Assembly (NCBI RefSeq): GCF_009363755.1
Contig: NZ_CP045417.1
Location: 744,001 to 808,000 of the forward strand
Reading direction: 5' to 3'
Length of the DNA stretch: 64,000 nt
DNA from: Halomonas sp. THAF5a
GTDB taxonomy: Bacteria; Pseudomonadota; Gammaproteobacteria; Pseudomonadales; Halomonadaceae
The position numbers were made by a program, and so were the translations under genes. Shown piece after piece: positions 16,408-25,188 of this stretch (its first letter is position 1; every line of letters starts with the position of its first letter). Below the pieces are notes generated by a model that worked only from the letters and a program-made list of their open reading frames with translations, had not been told where the DNA came from and did not search any database.

Positions 16408-17609
16408 TACTTGTCTCCTGCCTGTGCCAGTTCATCGAGGACCGCGCCCTTGACCACCACGCCCTTCAGCCGCTTGTCGGCGTCCACCACGGCGATGGGG
16501 AAGCTCTTCTCGCTGAACATGGCGAAGAGGTTGTGCAGGGGCTCGTCGGGGCTGACGGTGCGGAAGTCCTGGGTCATCAGCTCGCGGATGTGGTCCTTGC
16601 CCTGGGTGGCGGCCTGCTCGAGGGCATCGACCTCGACCAGGCCCAGCAGGGTGCGGTCGCGTCCGGTCACGTAGATCGAGTCCAGGCCGTGCTCGCTCAT
16701 CTTGCGCAGCGTGGTGCGCGGGCCGTCATCCTCGCGGGCGGTGGCCCGCACCGGGCGCATGGCGTGCTCGGCGGTGAGGATCTTCGACATGTCGACGCCC
16801 TCGATGAAGCGCTCGACGTACTCGTCGGCTGGGTTGGTGAGGATCTCCTCGGGCGTGCCGATCTGCACGATCTCGCCATCCTTGAGCAGGATGATGCGGT
16901 CGCCGATGTTGAGCGCCTCGTCCAGGTCGTGGGTGATGAACACCGTGGTCTTCTGCATGCGGTGCTGCAGCTCGAGCAGCTCCTGCTGCATGTCGCCGCG
17001 GATCAGCGGGTCCAGGGCCGAGAAGGCCTCGTCCATCAGCAGCACGGTGGAGTCGTTGGCCAGCGCCCGGGCGAGACCCACGCGCTGCTGCATGCCGCCG
17101 GACAGCTGGCTCGGGTAGGCGTCTTCCCAGCCCTCGAGGCCCACCTGCTTGAGCGCCTTCTTGGCGGTGTCGGTGCGTTCGGCGGCCTCCACGCCACGGA
17201 TCTCGAGGCCGAACTCGGCGTTCTGCTGGACCGTGCGATGCGGGAAGAGGGCGAAGTTCTGGAACACCATGGAGAAGTGCCGGCGACGACACTCGAGCAG
17301 TGCCTTGTCCTCCAGCTGGGGGATGTCCTCACCGTCGATGATGATCTCGCCCTCGGTGGGCTCGATCAGGCGGTTGAGGCAGCGAATCAGGGTCGACTTG
17401 CCGGACCCGGACAGCCCCATGATCACCAGGAGTTCACCCTCGTAGACATCGAAGTCGATGTTGGACAGGCCCAGCGTCTGACCGGTCTTGTCGAGGATCT
17501 CGGGACGCTTGAGTCCCTGGTCGCGCAGTTCGAGGGCCTTCTTGGGCTGGTTGCCGAAGACCTTGCTCAGGTTGCGCACCCGAATCTTGACGTTTCGATT
17601 CTCGTTCAT
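16407..17609 (-). CDS. proV: osmolyte ABC transporter ATP-binding protein (ProV-like) with CBS domains
   Basis: ATPase of the glycine betaine ABC importer, 400 residues from the ATG at 17609. Upstream in-frame codons are not family-like. Walker A is GLSGSGKST, the Q-loop is VFQNFALFPH, the signature is LSGGMQQRVGLARAL and Walker B is LLMDEAFSALDP. The C-terminal 120 residues hold a CBS pair (DSIYVTGRDRTLLGLVEVD, SFPIAVVDADKRLKGVV), as in OpuAA and ProV, where it takes part in ionic-strength sensing. It is the first gene of the operon proV-proW-two binding proteins. A 22-bp palindrome lies 146 bp upstream. Confidence 0.93.
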   Translation of the reverse strand: MNENRNVKIRVRNLSKVFGNQPKKALELRDQGLKRPEILDKTGQTLGLSNIDFDVYEGELLVIMGLSGSGKSTLIRCLNRLIEPTEGEIIIDGEDIPQLEDKALLECRRRHFSMVFQNFALFPHRTVQQNAEFGLEIRGVEAAERTDTAKKALKQVGLEGWEDAYPSQLSGGMQQRVGLARALANDSTVLLMDEAFSALDPLIRGDMQQELLELQHRMQKTTVFITHDLDEALNIGDRIILLKDGEIVQIGTPEEILTNPADEYVERFIEGVDMSKILTAEHAMRPVRATAREDDGPRTTLRKMSEHGLDSIYVTGRDRTLLGLVEVDALEQAATQGKDHIRELMTQDFRTVSPDEPLHNLFAMFSEKSFPIAVVDADKRLKGVVVKGAVLDELAQAGDK

Positions 17610-17754
17610 TGGCTCTGCCTTTTGTCGGCTCCCGCCGGACGGCGGGGTAGGCCGAAGGGTCGAGTGAAGTGACGCAAAATTAAGACGTAACTGTGCCATA
17701 CGGTACCGTTGACCGCGGCATCAGGTGACGAAGAGGTGCGATCTACCCTAGCGG

Positions 17755-17776
17755 TATTTGAATGGCCATTCAAATA
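17755..17776. promoter_or_regulatory. 22-bp perfect palindrome, candidate operator of the osmolyte ABC operon
   Basis: TATTTGAATGG followed immediately by its exact reverse complement. The TTGAAT..ATTCAA arms resemble sites of TetR-family repressors; BetI sites have TTGAAC..GTTCAA-type arms. No TetR gene is present in the window. The position, about 150 bp upstream of proV, suits an operator. Confidence 0.65.
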
Positions 17777-17787
17777 TAACCCCGTGT

Positions 17788-17809
17788 AAGGCTAAGCGAA
17801 ATTAGCCTT
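17788..17809. terminator. AT-rich hairpin upstream of proV
   Basis: AAGGCTAA / TTAGCCTT, an 8-bp stem with loop GCGAAA. It may belong to the end of the sugar dehydrogenase transcript; it lacks a strong T-run on the minus strand. Confidence 0.4.
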
Positions 17810-17972
17810 TGAGGGCCCGAACAGGGTGGGCAGGAGCCTCAAACCTTAGCAAAAAAAGTGCCCGGATGTGCCCGGCGGGAGGGCGACTTTCGTCGAATGC
17901 GCGTCCCACGAGACGACACGGCGCCGGGGGGAAAGGCCCGGGCGGCGGCGCCTGGACGGAGGCGTGGCGATA

Positions 17973-19139
17973 TCACTCGTCGGGTTCCGGCCGCAGCCGG
18001 AAGAGGCCGCCGTCGGCGCTGTCGCTCAGCAGCAACAGGCTGCCGTCGGCGGCCAGCCGGACATCGCGGATGCGGCCGATCTCGCCCTCCAGGATCACCT
18101 CGCGCTCGACCACGTGATCGCCCGCCAGCGCGAGGCGCACCAGGCGTTCGCTGCGCAGCCCCCCGGCCAGCAGGTCGCCGCGCCAGGCGGGGAAGGCATC
18201 GCCCGTGACCTCGGCCAGTCCCGAGGGGGCGAAGCGGCCGGCGAAGACGTGAACGGGGTCGCGCATGCCCGGCGCGCTGTCGCGTCCGATGGGCTGGTTG
18301 GTCACGTAGTCGTTGCCGCGGCTGACCTCGGGCCAGCCGTAGTTCTCGCCCGCCACCAGGCGGTTGAGCTCGTCGCCGGTGCGTGGGCCATGCTCGGTGC
18401 TCCAGGCGGTGCCGTCCGCCGTCACGGTCAGCCCCTGGGGGTTGCGGTGGCCCAGGGTGAAGATCTCGTCGAGCACCGCCGCATCGTCGACGAAGGGGTT
18501 GTCCGCCGGCACGCCGCCGTCCTCGGTGAGGCGCACGACGCTGCCGGTGTGATCGCCGCCGTCCTGGGCGCGTGGCGGGCGGCCGCGCTCGCCGATGCTC
18601 ATCAGCAGGGTGCCGTCCGGGCGCCAGGCCAGCCGCGAGCCGAAGTGGTGACGGGTCGGCGCGAAGCGGTTCTGGACGAAGAGCGTCTCCAGGTCGACCA
18701 GGGCATCGCCCTCGAGGCGCCCGCGGGAGAGGGCGGTGGCATAGCCGTCGGGCCCCGCCCGGCTCCCGGTGAGATAGACCCAGTCCTGGCCGGTCCCTTT
18801 GCCAAAGCCCGGGTGCAGGACGACATCCAAGAGCCCGCCCTGGCGTCCGGCGGCGACGTCGGGCACCCCGGCGAGCCGCGTCATGCGGCCGTTCGGGGCG
18901 AGGCGCACGAGCCGCCCCGGGCGCTCGGTGACGAGCCAGCCGCCGCCCGGCAGCTCCGCCACCGCCCAGGGGTGCTCGAGCCCCGAGGCGATGCGCTCCA
19001 GGCGCAGCGCCTGGTGCTCGGTCACCAGGCTCTCGGCGATCACCTCCGCGGCGAGCGCCGGCCCGGTGAGGGCGAGTCCGGTGATCCAGGCGCCCGCGAG
19101 GCGCAGGACGGCGGCAAGCGAGGGGCGAAAGCGCGGCAT
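17973..19139 (-). CDS. PQQ-dependent sugar dehydrogenase (soluble aldose dehydrogenase type)
   Basis: Periplasmic six-bladed beta-propeller of the GSDH family, 388 residues with a signal peptide (AAVLRLAGAWITGLALTG, cut near ALAAEV). Members oxidise aldoses with PQQ as cofactor. Visible landmarks are LEHPWAVAELPGGGWLVTERPGRL, GGLLDVVLHPGF, the catalytic-region RHHFGSRLAW, GHRNPQGL and WSTEHGPRTGDELN. It resembles E. coli YliI in length and order of motifs. No PQQ biosynthesis genes are in the window. It is transcribed alone, towards the proVW promoter. Confidence 0.88.
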   Translation of the reverse strand: MPRFRPSLAAVLRLAGAWITGLALTGPALAAEVIAESLVTEHQALRLERIASGLEHPWAVAELPGGGWLVTERPGRLVRLAPNGRMTRLAGVPDVAAGRQGGLLDVVLHPGFGKGTGQDWVYLTGSRAGPDGYATALSRGRLEGDALVDLETLFVQNRFAPTRHHFGSRLAWRPDGTLLMSIGERGRPPRAQDGGDHTGSVVRLTEDGGVPADNPFVDDAAVLDEIFTLGHRNPQGLTVTADGTAWSTEHGPRTGDELNRLVAGENYGWPEVSRGNDYVTNQPIGRDSAPGMRDPVHVFAGRFAPSGLAEVTGDAFPAWRGDLLAGGLRSERLVRLALAGDHVVEREVILEGEIGRIRDVRLAADGSLLLLSDSADGGLFRLRPEPDE

Positions 19140-19368
19140 GCGGGGGCTCCTGGGCGACGGTCATCGGGCGGGGTTTGGTGGGCGTGCGCCTCGCTGCCTC
19201 GCGGCCGTCGTGATGCGGCCACGGAGCCTGAGGGTGCGGCAGCCGGGAACGGCGCCGGGAAATAACGGCCCTGTGGCGTGGCCAGGCATGGCGCGACGGA
19301 CAGGGCCAAGGATCGAAACGCCCGCCTCGTGAGGATAGGTCGGCGGGGGGCGGAAGAGCCAGGACGGA

Positions 19369-20283
19369 TCAGGCCGCCGTCGTCGGCGCGCGCCAGGCCG
19401 CGGGCGCCGCGCGGCGCAGGGTATCGAGCAGGGCGGCGACCCGCCGCGGCTGGTGGCCGTAGGCCGAGAGCAGGGAGACCGGCAGCGGCGCCGCCTGCCA
19501 CTCGGGCAGGCAGGGCACCAGCTCGCCGGGGTGGTGGGCCTCGCGCTGCTCGACCAGCCAGTGGGGCAGCAGGCCGATGCCCCGCCCGCGGGCGATGGCG
19601 TCGACATGCAGCAGCGTGAGATCGACGTCCAGCCGCGAGCGCGGCGGGCGAAAGTGCACGCTGCCCTGCGCGGCGTGATGGAGCCATAGCCCCCGGCGGC
19701 TGTGGCCGAGCAGGTCGATCCAGGCGTGTTCGGCCAGTGCCCGGGGGTGCGACGGCACGCCGTGGCGGTCGAGGTAGTCCGGGTGGGCGTAGAGCCCGCG
19801 CGTCAGCTGCCCGAGCGACTCCGTCCTGAGTTCCGTGGGCGGCACGGGGCCGAGCCAGACGTGCAGGCGGTGGCTGTCGGGGATTCGGGGCGCGACCTCC
19901 CGGGCGTGCAGGGAGAGCTCCACGTCGGGATGGCGCGCCAGGAAGGCGTCGATGACCGGCGCCAGCCAGCAGCGGGCCAGGGCGCCATGGACCTCCAGGG
20001 TGAGGTGGCCGCTGATCGTCTCGGAGAGTTCGGCCAGGGCCTCGCGGCTGCGGCTGGCCAGGGCCAGCATGTCGCGGCAGTAGTCATGGAACAGCAGCCC
20101 CGCCTCGGTGGGAATCAGCCGGTTGGCCTGACGACGCAGCAGCGGCTGGCCCAGGCGCGACTCCAGCTGGCTGATGCGTCGGCTCAGGGTCGACTTGGCC
20201 AGGTCCAGCTCGCGGGCACTGAGGGTCAGGCTGCCCGTCGCCATGACGGCGTCGAAGGCCGTCAGTTCGTTGAAGTCGTGCAT
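19369..20283 (-). CDS. LysR-family transcriptional regulator
   Basis: 304 residues: an N-terminal winged helix-turn-helix (MHDFNELTAFDAVMATGSLT.., helix LAKSTLSRRISQLESRLGQPLL) and a substrate-binding effector domain from about residue 90. It sits downstream of the TonB receptor gene in the same direction, with a stem-loop in between, so it probably has its own promoter. The 229 bases after its stop hold nothing recognisable before the sugar dehydrogenase start. Target unknown; the sugar dehydrogenase and the receptor are the nearest candidates. Confidence 0.88.
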   Translation of the reverse strand: MHDFNELTAFDAVMATGSLTLSARELDLAKSTLSRRISQLESRLGQPLLRRQANRLIPTEAGLLFHDYCRDMLALASRSREALAELSETISGHLTLEVHGALARCWLAPVIDAFLARHPDVELSLHAREVAPRIPDSHRLHVWLGPVPPTELRTESLGQLTRGLYAHPDYLDRHGVPSHPRALAEHAWIDLLGHSRRGLWLHHAAQGSVHFRPPRSRLDVDLTLLHVDAIARGRGIGLLPHWLVEQREAHHPGELVPCLPEWQAAPLPVSLLSAYGHQPRRVAALLDTLRRAAPAAWRAPTTAA

Positions 20284-20389
20284 GCTCGGGCCCTGGAACG
20301 GAGCGTGCCGCGGCGGCCGCTCCGGCGTGATGGGGAGATGGAGTAAGAATGAAAACGTTTATCTTATGATATTGAATCTCGTTAGTGAA

Positions 20390-20412
20390 GGGGCCCGGCG
20401 ATGCCGGGCCCC
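20390..20412 (-). terminator. terminator-like hairpin after the TonB receptor gene
   Basis: A 10-bp stem GGGGCCCGGC / GCCGGGCCCC with loop GAT lies 34 bases beyond the receptor stop on the minus strand. A T-containing but not uniform stretch follows. Confidence 0.65.
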
Positions 20413-20445
20413 GCGAGCGGGCCTATCCGTCACGGCGACGCCGGC

Positions 20446-22584
20446 TCAGAACGCGTAGCGGGCGGAGAGCCACAGCCGGCGCCCCTCCTCGCTGTTGGCG
20501 TAGGCGTTGCCGTACTCGTTGCCATTGTCGTAGGCGCGGTAGTCGACGAAGTCCTTGTCGAGCAGGTTGTAGACGGTGGCGCTGAGGGTCACGCCGTTCG
20601 GCAGCGCATAGCTGCCGCCCAGGTGGAAGAGCGCGTAGGCCTCGAAGTCGCCCAGGTCGGCGAAGGAGGGGGCACCGCGAACCCGCTCGCGGGCGCGGTA
20701 GCGCTCGCTGCGATACTCGCCGGAGAGCCAGGTGCTGAGTCGCTCACTGGCCTGCCAGCGCAGGGTGGCATTGACGGCGTGTTCCGGCGTGTCGGTCAGC
20801 GGCTCGCCCGCCTCGTCGCCGCTCTTCTGCTCGCTGTCGGTGTAGGTGTAGTTGGCGTTCAGGTGCCAGGCCGGGGCGAGCCGCAGGCGGGTCGAGAGCT
20901 CGAGGCCCCGGGTCTCGGCCTCGTCGACGTTGATCTCCTGGGCATAGACCCCGTCCGGGATCCGCGGGTCGCCGCTGACGGCGATGTCCGGCCCGGCGGC
21001 GATCTTGTCGTCGAAGCGGGTATGGAAGAGGGTGGCGCTGGCCATGAAGCCGTCGCCGTCGTCGAACTGGGCGGAGAGCTCGCTGCTGGTGCTGGTCTCC
21101 GGCTCGAGGTCGGGGTTGCCGATGGTCAGCACCGTGCCCTGGCCGGTCACGCCATTGATGCCGGCGTGCAGGGCGTTGAGGGTGGGCGTCTTGTAGCCGC
21201 GGCTGACGCCGCCCTTGAGCGTCCACTGGGGTGTGGCGCTCCACACCAGGTAGCCGCGGGGGCTGAACTGGCTGCCGAAGGCATCGTGATGATCGTAGCG
21301 CCCGCCCAGGGTCAGCGCCCAGTCGTCGGCGAGCCACCATTCGTCCTCGGCGAACAGCGCCCAGGTGGTCTGCGTGAACGCCTCGGTGGCCAGGCCGTCG
21401 GTCAGTTCGGCGTCCATCCACTGGCCGCCGACGGTGGTGACGTGATCGCCCAGCGGCATCACGAACTTGCTGTCGAGCACGGTGTGGGTGGTCTCGAGCT
21501 CGCGGGCGTCGCCGCCGACGATCTCCGGGAAGGCCGCGTAGGGCACGCCGACGGCGCCGGGGATGGTGCGCCCCACGGTCTCGGTGGTGTTGCGCATCAG
21601 GCTCGATTCCAGGGTGCCGGCGGCGAAGCGTCCGGTATGGCCGATGGCCAGCTGCTCGCGCTCGAAGCGCAGCTCGTCGGCGTAGCCCTTGGCCTGGCCG
21701 GGATCGGGCTCGCAGCTCCGGGTGCGGCCATCCAGGGTGCCGAGCTGGCAGTCGTCGTTGGTGTACGCCTGGCGGCTGGCCTCGGCGTCGAGCCACAGGT
21801 CGTGATCCTCGGTCGGGGTCAGGCTGAGTCGGCCGCCCAGGCTGTAGACGTCCCCCTCCACCGGGCTCGGGCCGCGCTGGCTGACCGGCACCTCGGTGCC
21901 ATCCGCCTCCGTGTAGGTCAGGCGTGAGGCGTCACGCTCGAAGAGGCGCCCGCGGACCTGCAGGCCCAGGGTGTCCTCGACCAGCGGACCGCTGGCATAG
22001 AGGCTGGTGGCGCGGCTGTCGCCGTAGGCGTCATGCTCGTTGAGCGTGGTCTCCGCCTCGACCGTGCCGCTCCATTCGCGGCCGACCCGTCGGGTGATGA
22101 TGTTGATCACGCCGCCCATGGCGTCGGAGCCGTAGAGGGTCGACATCGGCCCGCGGATGACCTCGATGCGCTCGATGCTCGACACCGGCGGAAAGAAGCT
22201 GGTGGCCGTCTCGCTGAAGCCGTTGGGGGTGACGCTGCCGGCGGTGTTCTGGCGACGGCCGTCGATCAGTATCAGGGTGTAGTCGCTGGGCAGGCCGCGA
22301 ATGCGGATGTTGCGACCGCCGGTCTTGCCGACCTGGCCGCCCACGTCGACCCCCTCCACCCCGCGCAGCGCGTCGGCGAGGCTCGTCACGCGCTTCTGTT
22401 CCAGCTCCTCGCGGGAGATCACCGAGATGCTGGCCGGCGCCTCGCTCATGGCCTGCTCGAAGCCGGCGGCGGTGACCACGATGTCGTCGAGGTGGGCGCT
22501 CTCCTCGGCCAGGGCCGGCAGGGCGGTGGTGGCGGCGGCCAGTGCCACGGCGCGGGACAGGGCGTGGGGGGCGAGAGAGGACAT
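20446..22584 (-). CDS. TonB-dependent catecholate-siderophore-type outer-membrane receptor
   Basis: 712 residues from the ATG at 22584 (AAGGAG just upstream). The signal peptide is followed by a TonB box-like segment DDIVVTAAGF. The plug domain is at about 35-160 (ASISVISREELEQKRVTSLADALRGV, RNIRIRGLPSDYTLILIDGRR, IERIEVIRGPMSTLYGSDA). The 22-strand barrel ends in the outer-membrane phenylalanine (SARYAF). A cysteine pair in an extracellular loop (DDCQLG..TRSCEP) and overall pattern resemble the FepA/IrgA/CirA group; the actual ligand is uncertain. A Fur box overlaps the promoter region, indicating iron repression. Confidence 0.9.
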   Translation of the reverse strand: MSSLAPHALSRAVALAAATTALPALAEESAHLDDIVVTAAGFEQAMSEAPASISVISREELEQKRVTSLADALRGVEGVDVGGQVGKTGGRNIRIRGLPSDYTLILIDGRRQNTAGSVTPNGFSETATSFFPPVSSIERIEVIRGPMSTLYGSDAMGGVINIITRRVGREWSGTVEAETTLNEHDAYGDSRATSLYASGPLVEDTLGLQVRGRLFERDASRLTYTEADGTEVPVSQRGPSPVEGDVYSLGGRLSLTPTEDHDLWLDAEASRQAYTNDDCQLGTLDGRTRSCEPDPGQAKGYADELRFEREQLAIGHTGRFAAGTLESSLMRNTTETVGRTIPGAVGVPYAAFPEIVGGDARELETTHTVLDSKFVMPLGDHVTTVGGQWMDAELTDGLATEAFTQTTWALFAEDEWWLADDWALTLGGRYDHHDAFGSQFSPRGYLVWSATPQWTLKGGVSRGYKTPTLNALHAGINGVTGQGTVLTIGNPDLEPETSTSSELSAQFDDGDGFMASATLFHTRFDDKIAAGPDIAVSGDPRIPDGVYAQEINVDEAETRGLELSTRLRLAPAWHLNANYTYTDSEQKSGDEAGEPLTDTPEHAVNATLRWQASERLSTWLSGEYRSERYRARERVRGAPSFADLGDFEAYALFHLGGSYALPNGVTLSATVYNLLDKDFVDYRAYDNGNEYGNAYANSEEGRRLWLSARYAF

Positions 22585-22597
22585 GGGACTCCTTGAA

Positions 22598-22612
22598 TGA
22601 TAGTGATTATCA
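22598..22612 (-). promoter_or_regulatory. Fur box
   Basis: On the minus strand TGATAATCACTATCA, matching the 7-1-7 Fur site TGATAAT-N-ATTATCA at all but one position. It lies 13 bases upstream of the receptor start codon. Confidence 0.85.
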
Positions 22613-22673
22613 ATGGCAAGGAATTCTAAAGAAGAATGATCCTCATTTGATGCGAACTCTCCCGAAACATCAC

Positions 22674-22690
22674 GTTGCGCATGGCGCAAC
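22674..22690. promoter_or_regulatory. inverted repeat upstream of the receptor gene
   Basis: GTTGCGC-ATG-GCGCAAC, a perfect 7-3-7 inverted repeat about 90-106 bp upstream of the receptor start. The distance suits an activator site acting together with Fur; the regulator is unknown. Confidence 0.55.
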
Positions 22691-22822
22691 GGCGCGCGAG
22701 GTGACTGGGTGATGGTGCAGGGGTGATGACGAAGGGGGGGATGGCGAAGAGGGTGATGGCGGAGACGGAGGGCGGGCGACGGAGGAGTCTCGCCTGGGGG
22801 TTACGCCCGAGGGACAACGACG

Positions 22823-22853
22823 CGACAGGCCCGGTCGATGGCCGGGCCTGTCG
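22823..22853 (-). terminator. terminator of the PRC-barrel gene
   Basis: A 12-bp perfect stem CGACAGGCCCGG / CCGGGCCTGTCG with a 7-base loop, just after the stop on the minus strand. Confidence 0.75.
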
Positions 22854-22876
22854 AATCACCAAGGGGCGCGAAGGCG

Positions 22877-23440
22877 CTACTGGTTGGCGGCGTCCTGGGT
22901 CTTCTCGCCGACGTTCTCCAGCGCCTTGCCGATGCGATCCAGGGCGCGCGAGGCGCCTTCCTGGGTGCTTTCCCAGGCGCTGGCGGCGCCCTCCTTGGTC
23001 CGCTCCCAGGCCTGCTGGGCGCCCTGGCGGGCGTCCTGCCACCAGTCGTTGGTGTAGGCCGGCTGCTCGGCGAGCTGCGCCTCGTTCAGGTCGACGTTCA
23101 CCCGGTACTCGATCGCCTCGAGGTCGTGTCCGTTCTGGGTCTCGACGGTGAACTTGCCGGCCTCGATGACGAACTGCTGGTTCCCCTTGAGGTCCAGCAG
23201 ACTGCCGGTGTCGATGACCAGGGCCCGCACCGTCATGTCGTTGTCGAGCAGGATATCCTCGACCTCGCCGACCTGGGCGCTGCTGCCGGTGGCGTAGACG
23301 TCGGCATCGAGCAGCTCATCGGTGGAGTAGAGGCCCTGGGGAGCGGCCGAGGCGGCGCCGGAGACGGCCAGGCCGCCGGCCAGCAGGGCGCCCAGGGTGG
23401 CGCGATGGATGGCGCGGTTCAGGGGCTTTCCATGGATCAT
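22877..23440 (-). CDS. exported PRC-barrel domain protein
   Basis: 187-residue protein with a Sec signal (ATLGALLAGGLAVSGAASAA) and one PRC-barrel domain at about 38-120 (LYSTDELLDADVYATGSS, VGEVEDILLDNDMTVRALVID). A C-terminal tail of about 50 residues is rich in Ala, Glu, Gln and Trp (QQAWERTKEGAASAWESTQE), is predicted helical and contains a near-repeat of the A-W-E-x-T pattern. PRC-barrel proteins in halophiles are common envelope or stress proteins; function is not established. Monocistronic. Confidence 0.8.
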   Translation of the reverse strand: MIHGKPLNRAIHRATLGALLAGGLAVSGAASAAPQGLYSTDELLDADVYATGSSAQVGEVEDILLDNDMTVRALVIDTGSLLDLKGNQQFVIEAGKFTVETQNGHDLEAIEYRVNVDLNEAQLAEQPAYTNDWWQDARQGAQQAWERTKEGAASAWESTQEGASRALDRIGKALENVGEKTQDAANQ

Positions 23441-23633
23441 GCGGTCTCTCCTTGTTCAACGTCGTGAAGCGTCGTCGGTCGCGCGGCGTGCCGAGACGCC
23501 GTGCCTCTTTGTCACGGGGGAGGCCGCCCGGGTTCACTCGGGCGCGGTAACGGACTGTTACGGCGTGCGCCCTATCGCGGCGCGCCCTGGCCCATTAGGG
23601 TGATCGGCACATCCCACGAGAGGAGGCCTCCTC

Positions 23634-24677
23634 ATGGTCAAGGCGAGCATCCGCCAGCAGGGCACCATCCACTGCTTTCCCGCGGGCCTGCGGGACGCGA
23701 AGGGCCGGCTCGTGAACGCCGAGGTCTCGGCGGTGGCCTACGACGGCAAGCGGCTGCTGATGGCCAGCGACAAGCCGATTCCCGGCGAGGCGCGCTCCGC
23801 CTGCTTCGCCCTGCCGATCGACGACCAGGGCCCCGACGACACCCGCCTCGACTACTTCACCCAGCCGCTGATCAAGCGGGCCGAGAAGTATGAGGACTTC
23901 GCCCTCACCGCCGACGGCCGCCACGTGCTGGCCACCACCGGCTTCGACCGCATCGACGACGAGAGCCACGCGCTCAACGACTACAACCATCTGCTGATCT
24001 GGCCGCTGGGCGAGCCGGACCGGGTGCAGGTGGTGGATCCCGATCCCCGCGACGGCGTGGAGGGATCGCTGGAGCTGCGCGGCAAGCTCGGCGGCGCCAT
24101 CGGCTTCTCCTACTACAAGATCGAGGGACTCGCGGCGATCCCCGGCGAACGCGGCGACGGCCTGCTGCTGTTCGGCATCCGCGAGCAGGGCAACGCCCAT
24201 GACGACTTCGCCTACGTCAGCCGGGTGATTGGCGCGCACTACCGGATCAGCGAGCGCGGCAACCTCGAGTTCCTCGACGAGATGCGCGAATACTTCGCCT
24301 TCGATCCCGATCGCCACGAGGGCGTACGCTTCGCGTGCGGGCTCTCGAGCCTCGAGTATGACCCCTACCACGCCCGGCTCTACCTGCTGACCAGCTTCGA
24401 GACCGAGCAGGACGGGGCAGAGCAGATCGGCGGCTACCTGTGGGAGCTGAGCCTCGAGGAGTTCCGTGCCGGCGAACCCCCGCGGCTGGTGACCACCCCG
24501 GAGGGCGACCCGCTGGAGTTCGAACACAAGGCCGAGGGGCTGGCCGTGCTCGACCACGACCGCCTGTTCGTCGCCTACGACAACGACCGCCACATGGGGC
24601 TCGGCAGCGTGGACGAGCGCGACGAACGCCACGCCTGCGAGGCGCCCTATACCATCCTGAACGTGGTCGGCGGCTGA
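23634..24677 (+). CDS. beta-propeller-like protein of unknown function
   Basis: 347 residues with no signal peptide or membrane segment. Repeated strand-rich blocks (VSAVAYDGKRLLMASD, EDFALTADGRHVLATTGF, KIEGLAAIPGERGDGLLLFG, SLEYDPYHARLYLLTSF, KAEGLAVLDHDRLFVAYDND) look like blades of a beta-propeller of the DUF3616/phytase-esterase-like type. No catalytic residues can be assigned. The Shine-Dalgarno sequence lies inside a 14-bp palindrome (23620-23633) that touches the start codon, so initiation may be structure-sensitive. It is followed directly by a tRNA gene. Confidence 0.7.
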   Translation: MVKASIRQQGTIHCFPAGLRDAKGRLVNAEVSAVAYDGKRLLMASDKPIPGEARSACFALPIDDQGPDDTRLDYFTQPLIKRAEKYEDFALTADGRHVLATTGFDRIDDESHALNDYNHLLIWPLGEPDRVQVVDPDPRDGVEGSLELRGKLGGAIGFSYYKIEGLAAIPGERGDGLLLFGIREQGNAHDDFAYVSRVIGAHYRISERGNLEFLDEMREYFAFDPDRHEGVRFACGLSSLEYDPYHARLYLLTSFETEQDGAEQIGGYLWELSLEEFRAGEPPRLVTTPEGDPLEFEHKAEGLAVLDHDRLFVAYDNDRHMGLGSVDERDERHACEAPYTILNVVGG

Positions 24678-24781
24678 TCCGTTCCCAAATGCGCTGCGCC
24701 GAGGGTGGTATCGCCCTCGGCGCTGGCCTCGCCCATCGGCTTTCGCTATCATACGGCGGCGCCGTTCGGCGTTTCCGGAAA

Positions 24782-24858
<77 letters not shown>

Positions 24859-25188
24859 GTTCTATCCTCGAGTTTCCATCTCCAAGTACGGCCCGCCAGA
24901 AGCGTATCTGACGGCTGTCATCACGTTCAGTGAACGCCGATGCAGTGGCCGCTCACGATGCCCTCTCTCACTCATGCCCGTGACGCCTCGTGGTATCACT
25001 GGCGGTCTTCGCCCTCGGCCGGCATGCGCATGGCTGGCATTTTCGCGGCAATGAGGCACGATATGCGCATACAGGGTTCGCCTGCGCGGAGCGCAGGGTG
25101 AACCGAGGCCGGAGGCCCGTTCTGTGTCGGGTGCCGGTTCGTCGCTCCGTGGCCAGCTCGTCTACGCCGCGGTCAGAGGGAGGGGGTC
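24859..25188. other. intergenic region between tRNA and kinase operon
   Basis: 330 bases with no gene I can support. It has a strong imperfect hairpin at 25075-25104 (GGTTC..CTGCGC with loop GGA and GCGCAG..GAACC) and, just before 25189, the purine-rich ribosome binding site GAGGGAGGGGG of the kinase gene. There is no integrase or attachment-site repeat next to the tRNA. Confidence 0.6.

Larger units (their letters stand above)
17610..17972. other. promoter region of the proVW operon and end of the sugar dehydrogenase unit
   Basis: 363 bases without a gene, locally AT-richer than the rest (17675-17857). It contains a perfect 22-bp palindrome (17755-17776), an 8-bp hairpin (17788-17809) and a run of seven A at 17851-17857, which on the minus strand is a T-tract that could end the upstream sugar-dehydrogenase transcript. 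Confidence 0.6.

Noticed and set aside
25034..25051. Sigma-54-like sequence TGGCATTTTCGCGGCAA before the kinase operon
   Set aside because: The GG-N10-GC spacing fits, but the -12 block lacks TTG and no TTGCA-type site is near. It is not strong enough to add to the regulon.
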